This document shows, piece after piece, positions 1-8,602 of a stretch of 64,000 nucleotides of DNA (position 1 is the stretch's first letter; each line of letters begins with the position of its first letter). Below the pieces are notes generated by a model. That model searched no databases and was not told the DNA's origin. It worked only from the letters and a program-made list of their open reading frames with translations. Source of the stretch: Mycobacterium lepraemurium (GTDB lineage Bacteria; Actinomycetota; Actinomycetes; Mycobacteriales; Mycobacteriaceae); assembly GCA_002291465.1 (NCBI GenBank), contig CP021238.1:1240001-1304000 (forward strand), in the 5' to 3' direction. A program made the translations under genes and the position numbers.

Positions 1-392
1 CGCTGGTGACCGGCGGCGGGCGACCCACCGGGCTGGACGTCGGCTACTACGTCGAACCGACGATCCTGTCCGGGGTGGAGCCCAATTCGACCATCGCGCA
101 AGAGAAAGTGTTCGGCCCGGTGTTGTCGGTACTGCGCTACCGCGACGACGACGCCGTCGCCATCGCGAACAACTCCCGATACGGGCTCTCCGGTGCGGTG
201 TGGGGTGACGACGTGGATCGCGCCGTCGGCGTCGCGCGCCGCATTCGCACCGGGCAGATCGTGGTCAACGGCATCAGCCCCGCCGGCGCGCCGTTCGGCG
301 GCTTCAAGCTCAGCGGGCTGGGCCGCGAGGGCGGCGGAATCGGCGGGCTGCACCAGTACATGGAGCCGATGGCCATCGGGGTTCCCGCGTGA
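1..392 (+). CDS. Aldehyde dehydrogenase, C-terminal fragment (5' end outside window)
   Basis: This is the last ~130 residues of an NAD(P)-dependent aldehyde dehydrogenase, which would oxidise an aldehyde to the acid. The fragment holds the conserved block around EKVFGPVLSV, then NNSRYGLSGAVW and the end motif APFGGFKLSGLGREGG. The catalytic Cys and cofactor-binding residues would lie upstream and cannot be checked. Its TGA stop overlaps the GTG start of the downstream CoA-transferase gene (GTGA at 389-392), so the two are probably co-transcribed and translationally coupled. The substrate cannot be told from this part. Confidence 0.9.
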   Translation, partial: LVTGGGRPTGLDVGYYVEPTILSGVEPNSTIAQEKVFGPVLSVLRYRDDDAVAIANNSRYGLSGAVWGDDVDRAVGVARRIRTGQIVVNGISPAGAPFGGFKLSGLGREGGGIGGLHQYMEPMAIGVPA

Positions 393-2674
393 CGGCACCC
401 CTTGCGGGGCTGCACGTCGTCGAAATCGCCAGCGAGATCTCGGGTCCCTACGCGGCCAAGCTCCTTGTCGATCTGGGCGCCGAGGTCATCAAGATCGAGC
501 CGCCCGCCGGGGACCCGCTGCGGCGCTGGGGCCCGTTCGCCTCGGGCGCCGTCGATCCGGACCGGTCGGGCCTGTTCGAGTACATCAACGCCGGCAAACA
601 CGGTGCCACGCTTGACTTCTCGGAGGACGCCGACGTCGTGGCCGCGCGTGAACACATCGCCCGGGCGCACCTGCTCATCGACGACTCCGGACCCGGAATG
701 CTGCAGGGATACGGGCTCGTGCCCGACGACCTGCAGCGGATCAACCCAAACCTGGTGTTACTGCGCATCTCTGCGTTCGGTCAGTCCGGACCGTTCCGTC
801 GCCGCCCGGCGACACCGCTGACCCTGCAGGCGGCATCGGGCTGGATCAGCTCCCGCGATCCGCAGCGTCCACCGGTTCAGGTCGGCGCCCGGATCGCCGA
901 GTACGTTGCCGGCGCCTACGGCGCGCTGACCGCCCTGCGTTCACACCCCGACGGGCACGTCACCGAAGTCGATGTCTCCCAGCTGGAACCGTTGCTGTCT
1001 ACGTTGCCGTATCCGATGTTGATGGCCCAGCGGATGCGACGGCTCGGGCTGCCCGCCAACCTGCGGCCGGCGCCCATGCTGGGCGTGGTGCGGGCCGCCG
1101 ACGGCTGGGTCGGCGTCAACTGCCTGACGGGCCAGCACTGGCTCGACGTCTGCGCGATGCTCGGCCTGCCCGAGTTCGGCGAGCACCAGCTCGCGATCAT
1201 GCTCGGCGGCCCGGAGCGCGCCGACTTCTTCGCCAAAGCTGAGCCGGTGCTTGCCGGCCAGACCGTCGCCGAGATCGTGGAACTCGCTCAGGCGCTGCGG
1301 ATTCCGGCCGCGCCCGTCAACGACGGCGCCACCGTGCTCGATTGCCCGCAATACGCCGAGCGGGGGTTCTTCGTCGACACCGGGTTGTTTCGGCGGCCCG
1401 GGCCGCCGGTCCGGTTCTCGAAAACCGCTGTGCCGCAGCCACGTCCGGCGCCACTGTCTGGGGCGTCGCGAACCGCGACGTGGACCGGTGACGGCCGAGC
1501 GCTGCACCGAGCGCCCGGGCCGCTGCCCTTCGCCGGGCTGCGGGTGCTCGACCTCACCACGTTCTGGGCCGGTGCCTACCTGACCTGCTACCTCGGGGCG
1601 TTCGGCGCCGACATCGTCAAGGTTGAGTCGATCCAGCGCCCCGACGGGCACCGCTATTCGGGGGCGTTCGTCTACGAGGGCGACGACTGGTACGAGCGCA
1701 GCCCCATCTGGCAGGGCACCAACCTCAACAAGCGCGACCTCGCGCTGGACCTGACGTCGCCGCGGGGCCTCGACCTGGCGCGGCGGCTGGACGCCCGGGC
1801 CGACATCGTAGTGGAGAACTTTTCGCCGCGCGTGGTCGAAAACTTCGGGCTGGACTACGACTCGCTGACGGCGCTGAACCCCGACGTGATCGTGGTGCGG
1901 ATGCCCGGCTACGGCCTGCACGGCCCGTGGCGCGACTATGTCGGCTGGGCGCTGAACTTCGAGCAGACCGCCGGAATGTCGGCCGTCACCGGCTTTCCCG
2001 ACGGCCCGCCGTGCAACCTCCAGGGCCCCGCCGATCCGATCGTCGGTGTGCACGCCAGGGTCGCGCTGCTGGCCGCGCTCGAGCACCGCAACCGCACCGG
2101 CGCCGGCCAACTCGTCGAGGTGGCCCAGATCGAGGTCGCCGCCGCGGTCGCCGCCGAACCGGTCATCGAGTACTCGATGACCGGTGTGGTGCGGCCGCGG
2201 GAGGGCAACCGCCGGCGCGGCTGCCTGCAGGGCGTCTACCCGACCAACGAGGAAGAAGTGTGGGTGGCGCTGTCGGTGCCCGGTCAGCCGATCGACCACG
2301 ATGCCTTCGACGAGCTCGTCGCCGCCTGGACCCGCACGCAGACCGCCGCGGCGATCGTCGAAACCTTTCAGGCACAAGGGATCGCGGCCGAGCGGGTGAT
2401 CACCGGCGACCAGATGTACGATCCCGGGCTGATCGGGGCCCAGCTGGACGCGCGTGGCTACTACGAGGAGCTCGAGCACCGGATCACCGGGCCGCACCGC
2501 TACCCCGGGTGGCCCTTTCGCATCACGCCCGGCCTGCGGCGGCATCACCGCACCGCCCCGCCGACGCTCGGCCAGCACAACGACGAGGTGCTGCGCGAGC
2601 TGGGCCTGTCCGAGGCGGAGATAGCGGACCTGCGTCAGCAGTGGGTCATTGGCGAGCGGGTGCTCAACGCATAG
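389..2674 (+). CDS. Fused double-domain class III CoA-transferase (CaiB/BaiF family)
   Basis: The 761-residue protein contains two CaiB/BaiF (family III) CoA-transferase units in tandem, about residues 4-355 and 375-750. Both begin with the typical pattern (LAGLHVVEIASEISGPYAA and FAGLRVLDLTTFWAGAYLT), followed by LGAEVIKIE and FGADIVKVE. Family members are normally ~400-residue subunits that dimerise as interlocked rings and move CoA between carboxylic acids. Here the dimer seems encoded as one chain. The second unit keeps an Asp (GPADPIVGVHA) where the catalytic aspartyl-CoA residue is expected, whereas the first unit has Glu in the similar position (ARIAEYVAGAYG). The GTG start overlaps the aldehyde dehydrogenase stop, suggesting a shared acyl-CoA catabolic operon. 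Confidence 0.88.
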   Translation: MTAPLAGLHVVEIASEISGPYAAKLLVDLGAEVIKIEPPAGDPLRRWGPFASGAVDPDRSGLFEYINAGKHGATLDFSEDADVVAAREHIARAHLLIDDSGPGMLQGYGLVPDDLQRINPNLVLLRISAFGQSGPFRRRPATPLTLQAASGWISSRDPQRPPVQVGARIAEYVAGAYGALTALRSHPDGHVTEVDVSQLEPLLSTLPYPMLMAQRMRRLGLPANLRPAPMLGVVRAADGWVGVNCLTGQHWLDVCAMLGLPEFGEHQLAIMLGGPERADFFAKAEPVLAGQTVAEIVELAQALRIPAAPVNDGATVLDCPQYAERGFFVDTGLFRRPGPPVRFSKTAVPQPRPAPLSGASRTATWTGDGRALHRAPGPLPFAGLRVLDLTTFWAGAYLTCYLGAFGADIVKVESIQRPDGHRYSGAFVYEGDDWYERSPIWQGTNLNKRDLALDLTSPRGLDLARRLDARADIVVENFSPRVVENFGLDYDSLTALNPDVIVVRMPGYGLHGPWRDYVGWALNFEQTAGMSAVTGFPDGPPCNLQGPADPIVGVHARVALLAALEHRNRTGAGQLVEVAQIEVAAAVAAEPVIEYSMTGVVRPREGNRRRGCLQGVYPTNEEEVWVALSVPGQPIDHDAFDELVAAWTRTQTAAAIVETFQAQGIAAERVITGDQMYDPGLIGAQLDARGYYEELEHRITGPHRYPGWPFRITPGLRRHHRTAPPTLGQHNDEVLRELGLSEAEIADLRQQWVIGERVLNA

Positions 2675-2734
2675 CTGCCGGCAACGCATGCCCGGCCCTT
2701 TGTAAACCGCGCGTGACATGCCAAGCTGCTCGAC

Positions 2735-3643
2735 ATGGCCATCGAGATTGCCCGCCCCAAACTCGAGGGAAACGTCGCCGTCGGTGAGGACCGCCAGATC
2801 GGGTTCGCCGAGTTCGGCGACCCGCAGGGGCGCGCGATGTTCTGGTTGCGCGGCACCCCCGGCGCGCGCCGGCAGATCCCGGTCGAGGCCCGCCTGTACG
2901 TCGAGAACCACAAGATCCGTTGATCGGGCTGGACCGCCCGGGCATCGGGGTCGTCGACGCCGCATCGCTACCAGAACATTCGGGCGTTCGGCGAGGACCT
3001 GCGGACCACTGCGGACACGCTGGGCATCGACAAGATGGCCGTCATCGGACTGTCCGGCGGCGGCCCCTACGCGCTGGCGTCCGCCGCGGTGCTGCTCGAC
3101 CGGGTCGTGGCGGCCGGCATCCTCGGCGGCGTCGCGCCCTTCCTCGGCGACGAGGGCATCACCAGCGGCCTGATGAGCCTGGGCAAGCGGGTGGCTCCAC
3201 TGCTGAAGCTGGGCGGCGACCCGCTGCGGATCGGTGCCAGCCTGGTCGTCCGGGCTGTCCGCCCGGTCGCCAACCCCGCCCTGTACCTGTACGCGGCGAT
3301 CTCTCCCGAGGGCGACCGGCGGCTGCTTACCCGGCCCGAGCTCGGGGCCATGTTCCTCGACGACCTGCTCAACGGCAGCCGCAAGCAACTGGCCGCCCCG
3401 TTCAACGACATCATCCTGTTCACCCAGGACTGGGGATTCCGGCTCGACCAGGTGAAGGTCCCGGTCCGGTGGTGGTACGGCGACAGCGACCACATCGTGC
3501 CGTTCGCGCACGGACAACACGTCGTGTCCTTGCTGCCCGACGCCGAGCTGTTCGTGCTGCCCGGCGAGAGCCACCTCGGCGGGCTGGGCCGCGGCGAGGA
3601 GATCCTGTCCACCCTGACCAGGATCTGGGACGAGCAGCACTGA
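2735..3643 (+). pseudogene. Alpha/beta hydrolase, disrupted by two compensating indels
   Basis: The gene encodes an alpha/beta-hydrolase fold protein of about 302 residues, similar in place and length to Rv1191. It has the nucleophile elbow GLSGGG (IGLSGGGPYAL), an acid-region YGDSDHIVPF and the final His in GESHLGG. The frame is lost near 2920, where one base is missing and an in-frame TGA results (2921-2923). It returns near 2947-2950, where a run of four G appears to be one base too long. Between these points only about ten residues are shifted, and the remainder (for example TPHRYQNIRAFGEDLR) is well conserved. Two sequencing errors are possible, but other neighbouring genes are broken too. 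Confidence 0.8.
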
Positions 3644-3672
3644 CCCGTGCCGCCGGCGGGTAGCCTGCTGGC

Positions 3673-5094
3673 GTGCTGCTGACGTCGCTGAATCCCTCGG
3701 CCGTTACCGCCACCGACATCCCCGACGCGGTACGCATCGACGGCACCGTGCTCAGCCGCGCCGACCTGCTCGGCGCCGCGACCTCAGTGGCCGAGCGGGT
3801 CGCGGGTGCGGGGCGGGTCGCCGTTCTCGCCACACCGACCGCCGCGACGGTGCTCGCGGTGACCGGGTGCCTGATCGCCGGGGTGCCGTTCGTCCCGGTG
3901 CCCGCCGACGTCGGGGCCGCCGAACGCCGGCACATGCTGGCCGACTCCGGGGTGCGGGCCTGGCTCGGCCTGCTGCCTGACGAGCCCGACGGCCTGCCGC
4001 ACGTCCCGGTGCGGCTACACGCTCGCTCCTGGCACCGCTACCCCGAGCCGCCACCGGACGCCACCGCGATGATCATCTACACCTCGGGCACCACCGGGCT
4101 GCCCAAGGGCGTGGTGCTGAGCCGGCGCACGATCGCCGCCGACCTGGACGCCCTCGCGCAGGCCTGGCAGTGGACGGCCGACGACGTGCTGGTGCACGGG
4201 CTGCCGCTGTTTCACGTGCACGGTCTGGTGCTGGGCCTGCTGGGCTCGCTGCGGATCGGGAATCGGTTCATCCACACCGGAAAACCGACCCCGGCCGGCT
4301 ACGCGCAGGCCCGCACCGACTTCGGCGGCACCCTGTTCTTCGGGGTGCCGACGGTGTGGTCGCGGGTGGTGGCCGACGAGGCGGCCGCCCGCGCGCTGCG
4401 CCCGGCGCGGCTGCTGGTCTCCGGCAGCGCGCCGCTGCCGGTCCCGGTGTTCGACCGGTTAGTCGGGCTCACCGGGCACCAGCCCGTCGAACGCTACGGC
4501 GCCTCGGAATCGCTGATCACCATCTCCACCCGGGCCGACGGCGAGCGGCGCCCCGGCTGGGTCGGCCTGCCGCTGACCGGCGTGCAGACCCGGGTGGTCG
4601 ACGACGACGGCAACCCGGTGCCGGACGACGGGGAGACCGTCGGCAAGCTGCTGGTGCGCGGCCCGATGATGTTCGACGGCTACCTCAACCGGCCCGACGC
4701 CACCGCCGAGGCGTTCGACGCCGACGGCTGGTACCGCACCGGCGACGTCGCCGTCGTCGACGACGCCGGCATGCACCGCATCGTCGGGCGGGAGTCCGTC
4801 GATCTGATCAAGTCCGGCGGCTACCGCATCGGTGCCGGCGAAATCGAAACCGCGCTGCTCGGCCACTCCGGCGTCGCCGAGGCCGCCGTCGTCGGGATGC
4901 CCGACGAGGACCTGGGGCAGCGCATCGTCGCGTTCGTCGTCCCCGCCGGCCGGATTAACTCCGACGACCTGATCGACCATGTCGCCCAACAACTTTCGAT
5001 ACACAAGCGGCCCCGCGAGGTGCGCGTGGTGGACGCGCTGCCGCGCAACGCCATGGGCAAGGTGCTCAAGAAGCAGCTGCTGTCCGACGGCTGA
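3673..5094 (+). CDS. fadD36: Acyl-CoA synthetase FadD36
   Basis: This 473-residue ANL-superfamily enzyme activates a carboxylic acid with ATP to an acyl-adenylate and then to acyl-CoA. The length equals that of M. tuberculosis FadD36. The AMP-binding P-loop YTSGTTGLPKG is at about residues 136-146, YGASE at about 275, the hinge-side WYRTGD at about 353, KSGGYRIGAGEIE in the C-terminal domain, and the catalytic lysine region MGKVLKK at about 461. The GTG start lies about 30 bases after the broken hydrolase. Unusually short for a FadD protein, it resembles the malonyl-/small-acyl-CoA synthetase group, although the substrate is not determined by the sequence. Confidence 0.92.
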   Translation: MLLTSLNPSAVTATDIPDAVRIDGTVLSRADLLGAATSVAERVAGAGRVAVLATPTAATVLAVTGCLIAGVPFVPVPADVGAAERRHMLADSGVRAWLGLLPDEPDGLPHVPVRLHARSWHRYPEPPPDATAMIIYTSGTTGLPKGVVLSRRTIAADLDALAQAWQWTADDVLVHGLPLFHVHGLVLGLLGSLRIGNRFIHTGKPTPAGYAQARTDFGGTLFFGVPTVWSRVVADEAAARALRPARLLVSGSAPLPVPVFDRLVGLTGHQPVERYGASESLITISTRADGERRPGWVGLPLTGVQTRVVDDDGNPVPDDGETVGKLLVRGPMMFDGYLNRPDATAEAFDADGWYRTGDVAVVDDAGMHRIVGRESVDLIKSGGYRIGAGEIETALLGHSGVAEAAVVGMPDEDLGQRIVAFVVPAGRINSDDLIDHVAQQLSIHKRPREVRVVDALPRNAMGKVLKKQLLSDG

Positions 5095-5212
5095 GCGGGC
5101 GTCGTGATGCACGACACGCAGCAACTTGCCAGCTTCGGGGCCGAGCGTGGCCGCGACGCTTCACCTACCGTCGTAACCGTGCATTCAGGCAACCGGAGCG
5201 CAGGCGGCCACC

Positions 5213-6547
5213 ATGGGTGAGCCGTCCGTGCGCGCCACCACGCCCGGCACGCCTATGCGGCGGATAGCGGCCGCCTGCCTGGTGGGTTCGGCCATCGAGT
5301 TCTACGACTTCCTGATCTACGGGACCGCGGCGGCGCTGGTGTTTCCCGCGGTGTTCTTCCCGCGGCTCGGCCCGACGGTGGCCACCATCGCCTCGATGGC
5401 GACCTTTGCGACGGCCTTTTTGTCCCGGCCGCTGGGCGCCGCCGTCTTCGGCTACTTCGGGGACCGGCTGGGCCGCAAGAAGACCCTGGTCGCCACCCTG
5501 CTCATCATGGGCGCCTCGACCGTGAGCGTCGGCCTGGTGCCCAGCACCGCGTCGATCGGCATCGCCGCGCCCCTGATCCTGACCGTGCTGCGGTTGCTGC
5601 AGGGGTTCGCGGTCGGCGGAGAATGGGCCGGCTTGGTGTTGCTGAGCGCCGAGTACGCCCCGACCGGCCGGCGGGGCTGGTACGGGATGTTCACCCTGCT
5701 CGGCGGGGGCACCGCCGGGATCCTGGTCAGCCTGACCTTCCTCGCCGTCAACCTCACCATGGGGGAGCACAGCCCGGCGTTCATGCACTGGGGCTGGCGG
5801 GTGCCCTTCCTGATTAGCAGCGGGTTGATCGGCATCGCCCTGTACGTGCGACTCAACATCGACGAGACGCCGATCTTCGTCGAGGAGAAGGCCCGCCATC
5901 TGGTGCCCAAGGCTCCGCTGACCGAACTGTTGCGGTTGCAGCGACGCGAGATCATCCTGGTTGCGGGCAGCTTCGTGGGCGGCATGGGCTTCATCTACCT
6001 GGGCAACACGTTCCTGGTGATGTACGCCCACAACCATCTCGGGTACTCGCGCAGCTTCATCTGGGGCATCGGCGCGCTGGGCGGGCTCACCAGCATGGCG
6101 TGCGTGGCCTGCTCGGCGTGGATCTCCGACCGGGTCGGGCGCCGCCGGGTGATGCTGTGGGGCCTGGTCGCGTGCCTGCCGTGGGTGTTCGTGGTCATCC
6201 CGCTGATCGACACCGGCCGGCCCGTATGCTACGTCGTCGCGGTGCTGGGCATGTTCGGCACCGCGGCGGTGGCCAACGGCCCCACCGCCGCCTTCGTTCC
6301 CGAGCTGTTCGCCACCCGCTACCGCTACAGCGGCGCGGCGGTGGCGATGAACCTGGCCGGCATCGTCGGCGCCGCCGTGCCGCCGCTGCTGGCCGGCACG
6401 CTGCTGGCGACCTACGGCAGCTGGGCGATCGGGCTCATGATGGCCTCGCTGGTGCTGGCCAGTTTCGTGTCCGTGTATTTGCTGCCCGAAACCCGCGGGG
6501 CCGCGCTGGACGCCGCCGCGCCCGCCGAGAAGGTCGCCGCCCGCTAG
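5213..6547 (+). CDS. MFS metabolite:H+ symporter (Rv1200-like)
   Basis: The 444-residue protein has about 12 hydrophobic segments and belongs to the metabolite:H+ symporter group of the major facilitator superfamily (relatives of ProP and ShiA). Hallmarks are AIEFYDFLIYGTAAA in the first membrane segment, the loop 2-3 motif GDRLGRKK, and LRLLQGFAVGGEWAG. It would import an organic acid or osmolyte with protons across the inner membrane. It ends 1 base before the stop of the convergent dapD gene. In M. tuberculosis the orthologue Rv1200 is also next to dapD. The substrate is not known from sequence. Confidence 0.9.
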   Translation: MGEPSVRATTPGTPMRRIAAACLVGSAIEFYDFLIYGTAAALVFPAVFFPRLGPTVATIASMATFATAFLSRPLGAAVFGYFGDRLGRKKTLVATLLIMGASTVSVGLVPSTASIGIAAPLILTVLRLLQGFAVGGEWAGLVLLSAEYAPTGRRGWYGMFTLLGGGTAGILVSLTFLAVNLTMGEHSPAFMHWGWRVPFLISSGLIGIALYVRLNIDETPIFVEEKARHLVPKAPLTELLRLQRREIILVAGSFVGGMGFIYLGNTFLVMYAHNHLGYSRSFIWGIGALGGLTSMACVACSAWISDRVGRRRVMLWGLVACLPWVFVVIPLIDTGRPVCYVVAVLGMFGTAAVANGPTAAFVPELFATRYRYSGAAVAMNLAGIVGAAVPPLLAGTLLATYGSWAIGLMMASLVLASFVSVYLLPETRGAALDAAAPAEKVAAR

Positions 6548-6548
6548 T

Positions 6549-7502
6549 TCAGTTGGCGTGCAGGTCCTCGTTGAGGGCGATGCCGGTGCCGCCGCGGGCC
6601 ACCACCTCCACCGCCCCGGTCAGCGAATTGCGCCGGAACAACAGGTTGTTGCCGCCGGACAGCTCGCGGGCCTTCAGCTGCTTGCCCTCGGACGTGATGA
6701 CCTTGGTGCCTGCGGTGACATACAGGCCCGCTTCCACGACGCAGTCGTCACCGAGCGAAATGCCCAGCCCGGCATTGGCGCCCAGCAGGCACCGCTTGCC
6801 GATCGAGATGACCCCGGTGCCGCCGCCGGACAGGGTGCCCATGATCGAGGCCCCGCCGCCGATGTCGGAGCCGTCGCCCACCACGACGCCCGCCGAGATG
6901 CGGCCCTCCACCATGGAGGCCCCCAGCGTGCCGGCGCTGTAGTTGACGAAGCCTTCGTGCATCACCGTCGTCCCCGGCGCCAGGTGCGCGCCGAGCCGCA
7001 CCCGGTCGGCGTCGGCGATGCGCACCCCGGTCGGCAGCACGTAATCGACCATCCGCGGGAACTTGTCGACGCCGTAGACGGTCACCGGCCCGCGCCGGCG
7101 CAGCCTGGCCCGGACCGCCTCGAATCCCTCGATGGCGCACGGTCCGCGATTGGTCCACACCACATTGGTCAATACCCCGAACAAGCCGCCGGCGTTCAGC
7201 CCGTGCGGCGCCACCAGCCGGTGCGACAGTAGATGCAACCGCAGGTAGGCGTCGTAGGCGTCGGCGGCCAGGTCGTCCAGCGAGCCGATCACCGTGCGCA
7301 CCGCGACGGTCTCGGTGCCGCGGTCGTCGTCGCGGCCGATCAGCGCGGTCAGCTCGGGCGGGACGTCGGACAGCGCGAGCCGCGACGTGCCGCTGGTGCC
7401 CGGCCCGGTCAGTTCCGGTGCGGGAAACCATGTGTCGAGGATCGATCCGTCGGCGGCCAGCGTTGCCAGGCCTACTCCTGCGGCACCTGCTGCTGTTGTC
7501 AC
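6549..7502 (-). CDS. dapD: Tetrahydrodipicolinate N-succinyltransferase DapD
   Basis: DapD transfers succinyl from succinyl-CoA to tetrahydrodipicolinate in the succinylase route to meso-diaminopimelate and lysine, in the cytoplasm. The 317-residue length matches M. tuberculosis DapD. The C-terminal half has the hexapeptide-repeat left-handed beta-helix pattern ([39 protein letters not shown]), and acts as a trimer in the family. The start is GTG ([10 protein letters not shown]). The gene is intact although several neighbours are broken. The next step of the same pathway, DapE, is encoded on the other side of the PE/PPE pair. Confidence 0.95.
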   Translation of the reverse strand: MTTAAGAAGVGLATLAADGSILDTWFPAPELTGPGTSGTSRLALSDVPPELTALIGRDDDRGTETVAVRTVIGSLDDLAADAYDAYLRLHLLSHRLVAPHGLNAGGLFGVLTNVVWTNRGPCAIEGFEAVRARLRRRGPVTVYGVDKFPRMVDYVLPTGVRIADADRVRLGAHLAPGTTVMHEGFVNYSAGTLGASMVEGRISAGVVVGDGSDIGGGASIMGTLSGGGTGVISIGKRCLLGANAGLGISLGDDCVVEAGLYVTAGTKVITSEGKQLKARELSGGNNLLFRRNSLTGAVEVVARGGTGIALNEDLHAN

Positions 7503-7821
7503 GGCGGTCAGGTTACTTCCCGGGCCGCACCCGAATCCGCCCGCCCCGGCGGCGGTCGCGGCCGGCCATGCGGTCGCGGTCCGGCCCGGCGCGCCTACAC
7601 CGGCGTCAAAAGCTCACCGGTGCAAGGTAATTGAGCGACGTCGCGGCACCGGCGCCGCACGGTGTGCGTCCGGTCCGTCGTCGTGCCAGGTCAACCGCGT
7701 GAACTCGGCCGTTTCGGGGTACCTCGGTCCCGTGGATCGGCCGGTCATGTCCTGGGCCTGGCGGGGGAGTCACGGTCGCGGGCCCGCAACGGGGCCGGCT
7801 CGTCGAGAGAAGGAGAACATC
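7503..7821. other. Intergenic region between dapD and the PE gene (319 bp)
   Basis: This stretch separates the divergently transcribed dapD and PE genes, so it must hold both promoters. I see no convincing -10/-35 pair, RNA gene, repeat or operator. Just before the PE start is a strong ribosome-binding sequence, AAGGAG (7810-7815). Confidence 0.5.
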
Positions 7822-8577
7822 ATGTCCTTTGTCACCACCCGGCCTGAGGCGCTGCTGGCCGTGGCCAGCATGCTCGAAGGCCTCGGCTCGTCGATGGATG
7901 CCCAGAACGCGGCGGCCGCCGCGCCCACCACCAGCATCGCGCCGGCGGCCGCCGACGAGGTGTCCGCACTGCAGGCCGCCCAGTTCTTTGCCTACGGCAC
8001 CTGGTACCAGCAGGTCAGCGCCCAGGCCAAGGCGATTCACCAGACGCTGGTGCAAAACCTGGACACCAACGCCGATTCGTACGGCGGGACCGAGGCCGCC
8101 AACCGGGTGAACACCAGCGCCGCGGCGTTGCAGGGGTTGGCGCCCAACGTCATCCCCAACGTCGCACCGGCGGCCGACCCGCCGCCCGCGGGGACCACCA
8201 GCCTGGGCACCTCCATCGGCTGGGCGCAGAACGTGGGCGCGGCCGCGTCGGACTTCATCACCCTGGGCGAGGGGCAATTCGCCCCGGTGCCCGGTGCCGC
8301 GGGGATCCCGAATTTCAACCCCGGACTCACCGCGGCGACGACGGCCGGCCCGGCCGCGCCGGCGGCGCCCGCCGCCGCGGCCGGCGCCCCGGTGCTGGCC
8401 AGCATGGGCCGCGGGCCCTCGATCGCCGGCTTCACCAGCGCCGCACCCGACACCGCCCCGGTGACCGCGGTGCCGGGCGGGTTGTCCTCGATGGCCACCG
8501 CCGGCCGCGGCGGTTACGGCCTGGGCGCCTCGCGCTACGGCGTCAAGCCCACCGTCATGCCCAAGCCCGCCATCTAG
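7822..8577 (+). CDS. PE family protein with a PPE-SVP-like C-terminal tail
   Basis: The protein (251 residues) starts MSFVTTRPEALLAVASMLEG, and residues 1-95 form the helical PE domain; the paired PPE domain usually packs against it. In the family, PE proteins are exported by ESX (type VII) secretion with their PPE partner. YxxxD/E-type C-terminal secretion signals follow the PE domain; a candidate is YGGTEAANR. The remainder is Ala/Pro-rich and low in complexity. The ATG is preceded by AAGGAG. The final stretch, GRGGYGLGASRYGVKP followed by TVMP, resembles the end of SVP-type PPE proteins and is shared with the adjacent PPE. The gap to the PPE start is only 25 bases. Confidence 0.88.
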   Translation: MSFVTTRPEALLAVASMLEGLGSSMDAQNAAAAAPTTSIAPAAADEVSALQAAQFFAYGTWYQQVSAQAKAIHQTLVQNLDTNADSYGGTEAANRVNTSAAALQGLAPNVIPNVAPAADPPPAGTTSLGTSIGWAQNVGAAASDFITLGEGQFAPVPGAAGIPNFNPGLTAATTAGPAAPAAPAAAAGAPVLASMGRGPSIAGFTSAAPDTAPVTAVPGGLSSMATAGRGGYGLGASRYGVKPTVMPKPAI

Positions 8578-8602
8578 AGCACCCCAGAACAGGAGTGAGA
8601 CA

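Noticed and set aside
941..3640. Long minus-strand open frame of 899 codons opposite the CoA-transferase and hydrolase genes
   Set aside because: It is antisense to well conserved coding sequence, low in complexity and rich in Arg/Gly/Gln, as is usual for shadows in GC-rich DNA.
7294..7821. Longer PE protein starting at 7294
   Set aside because: The extra sequence overlaps dapD on the other strand, and the typical MSFVTTRPEAL start with AAGGAG lies at 7822.
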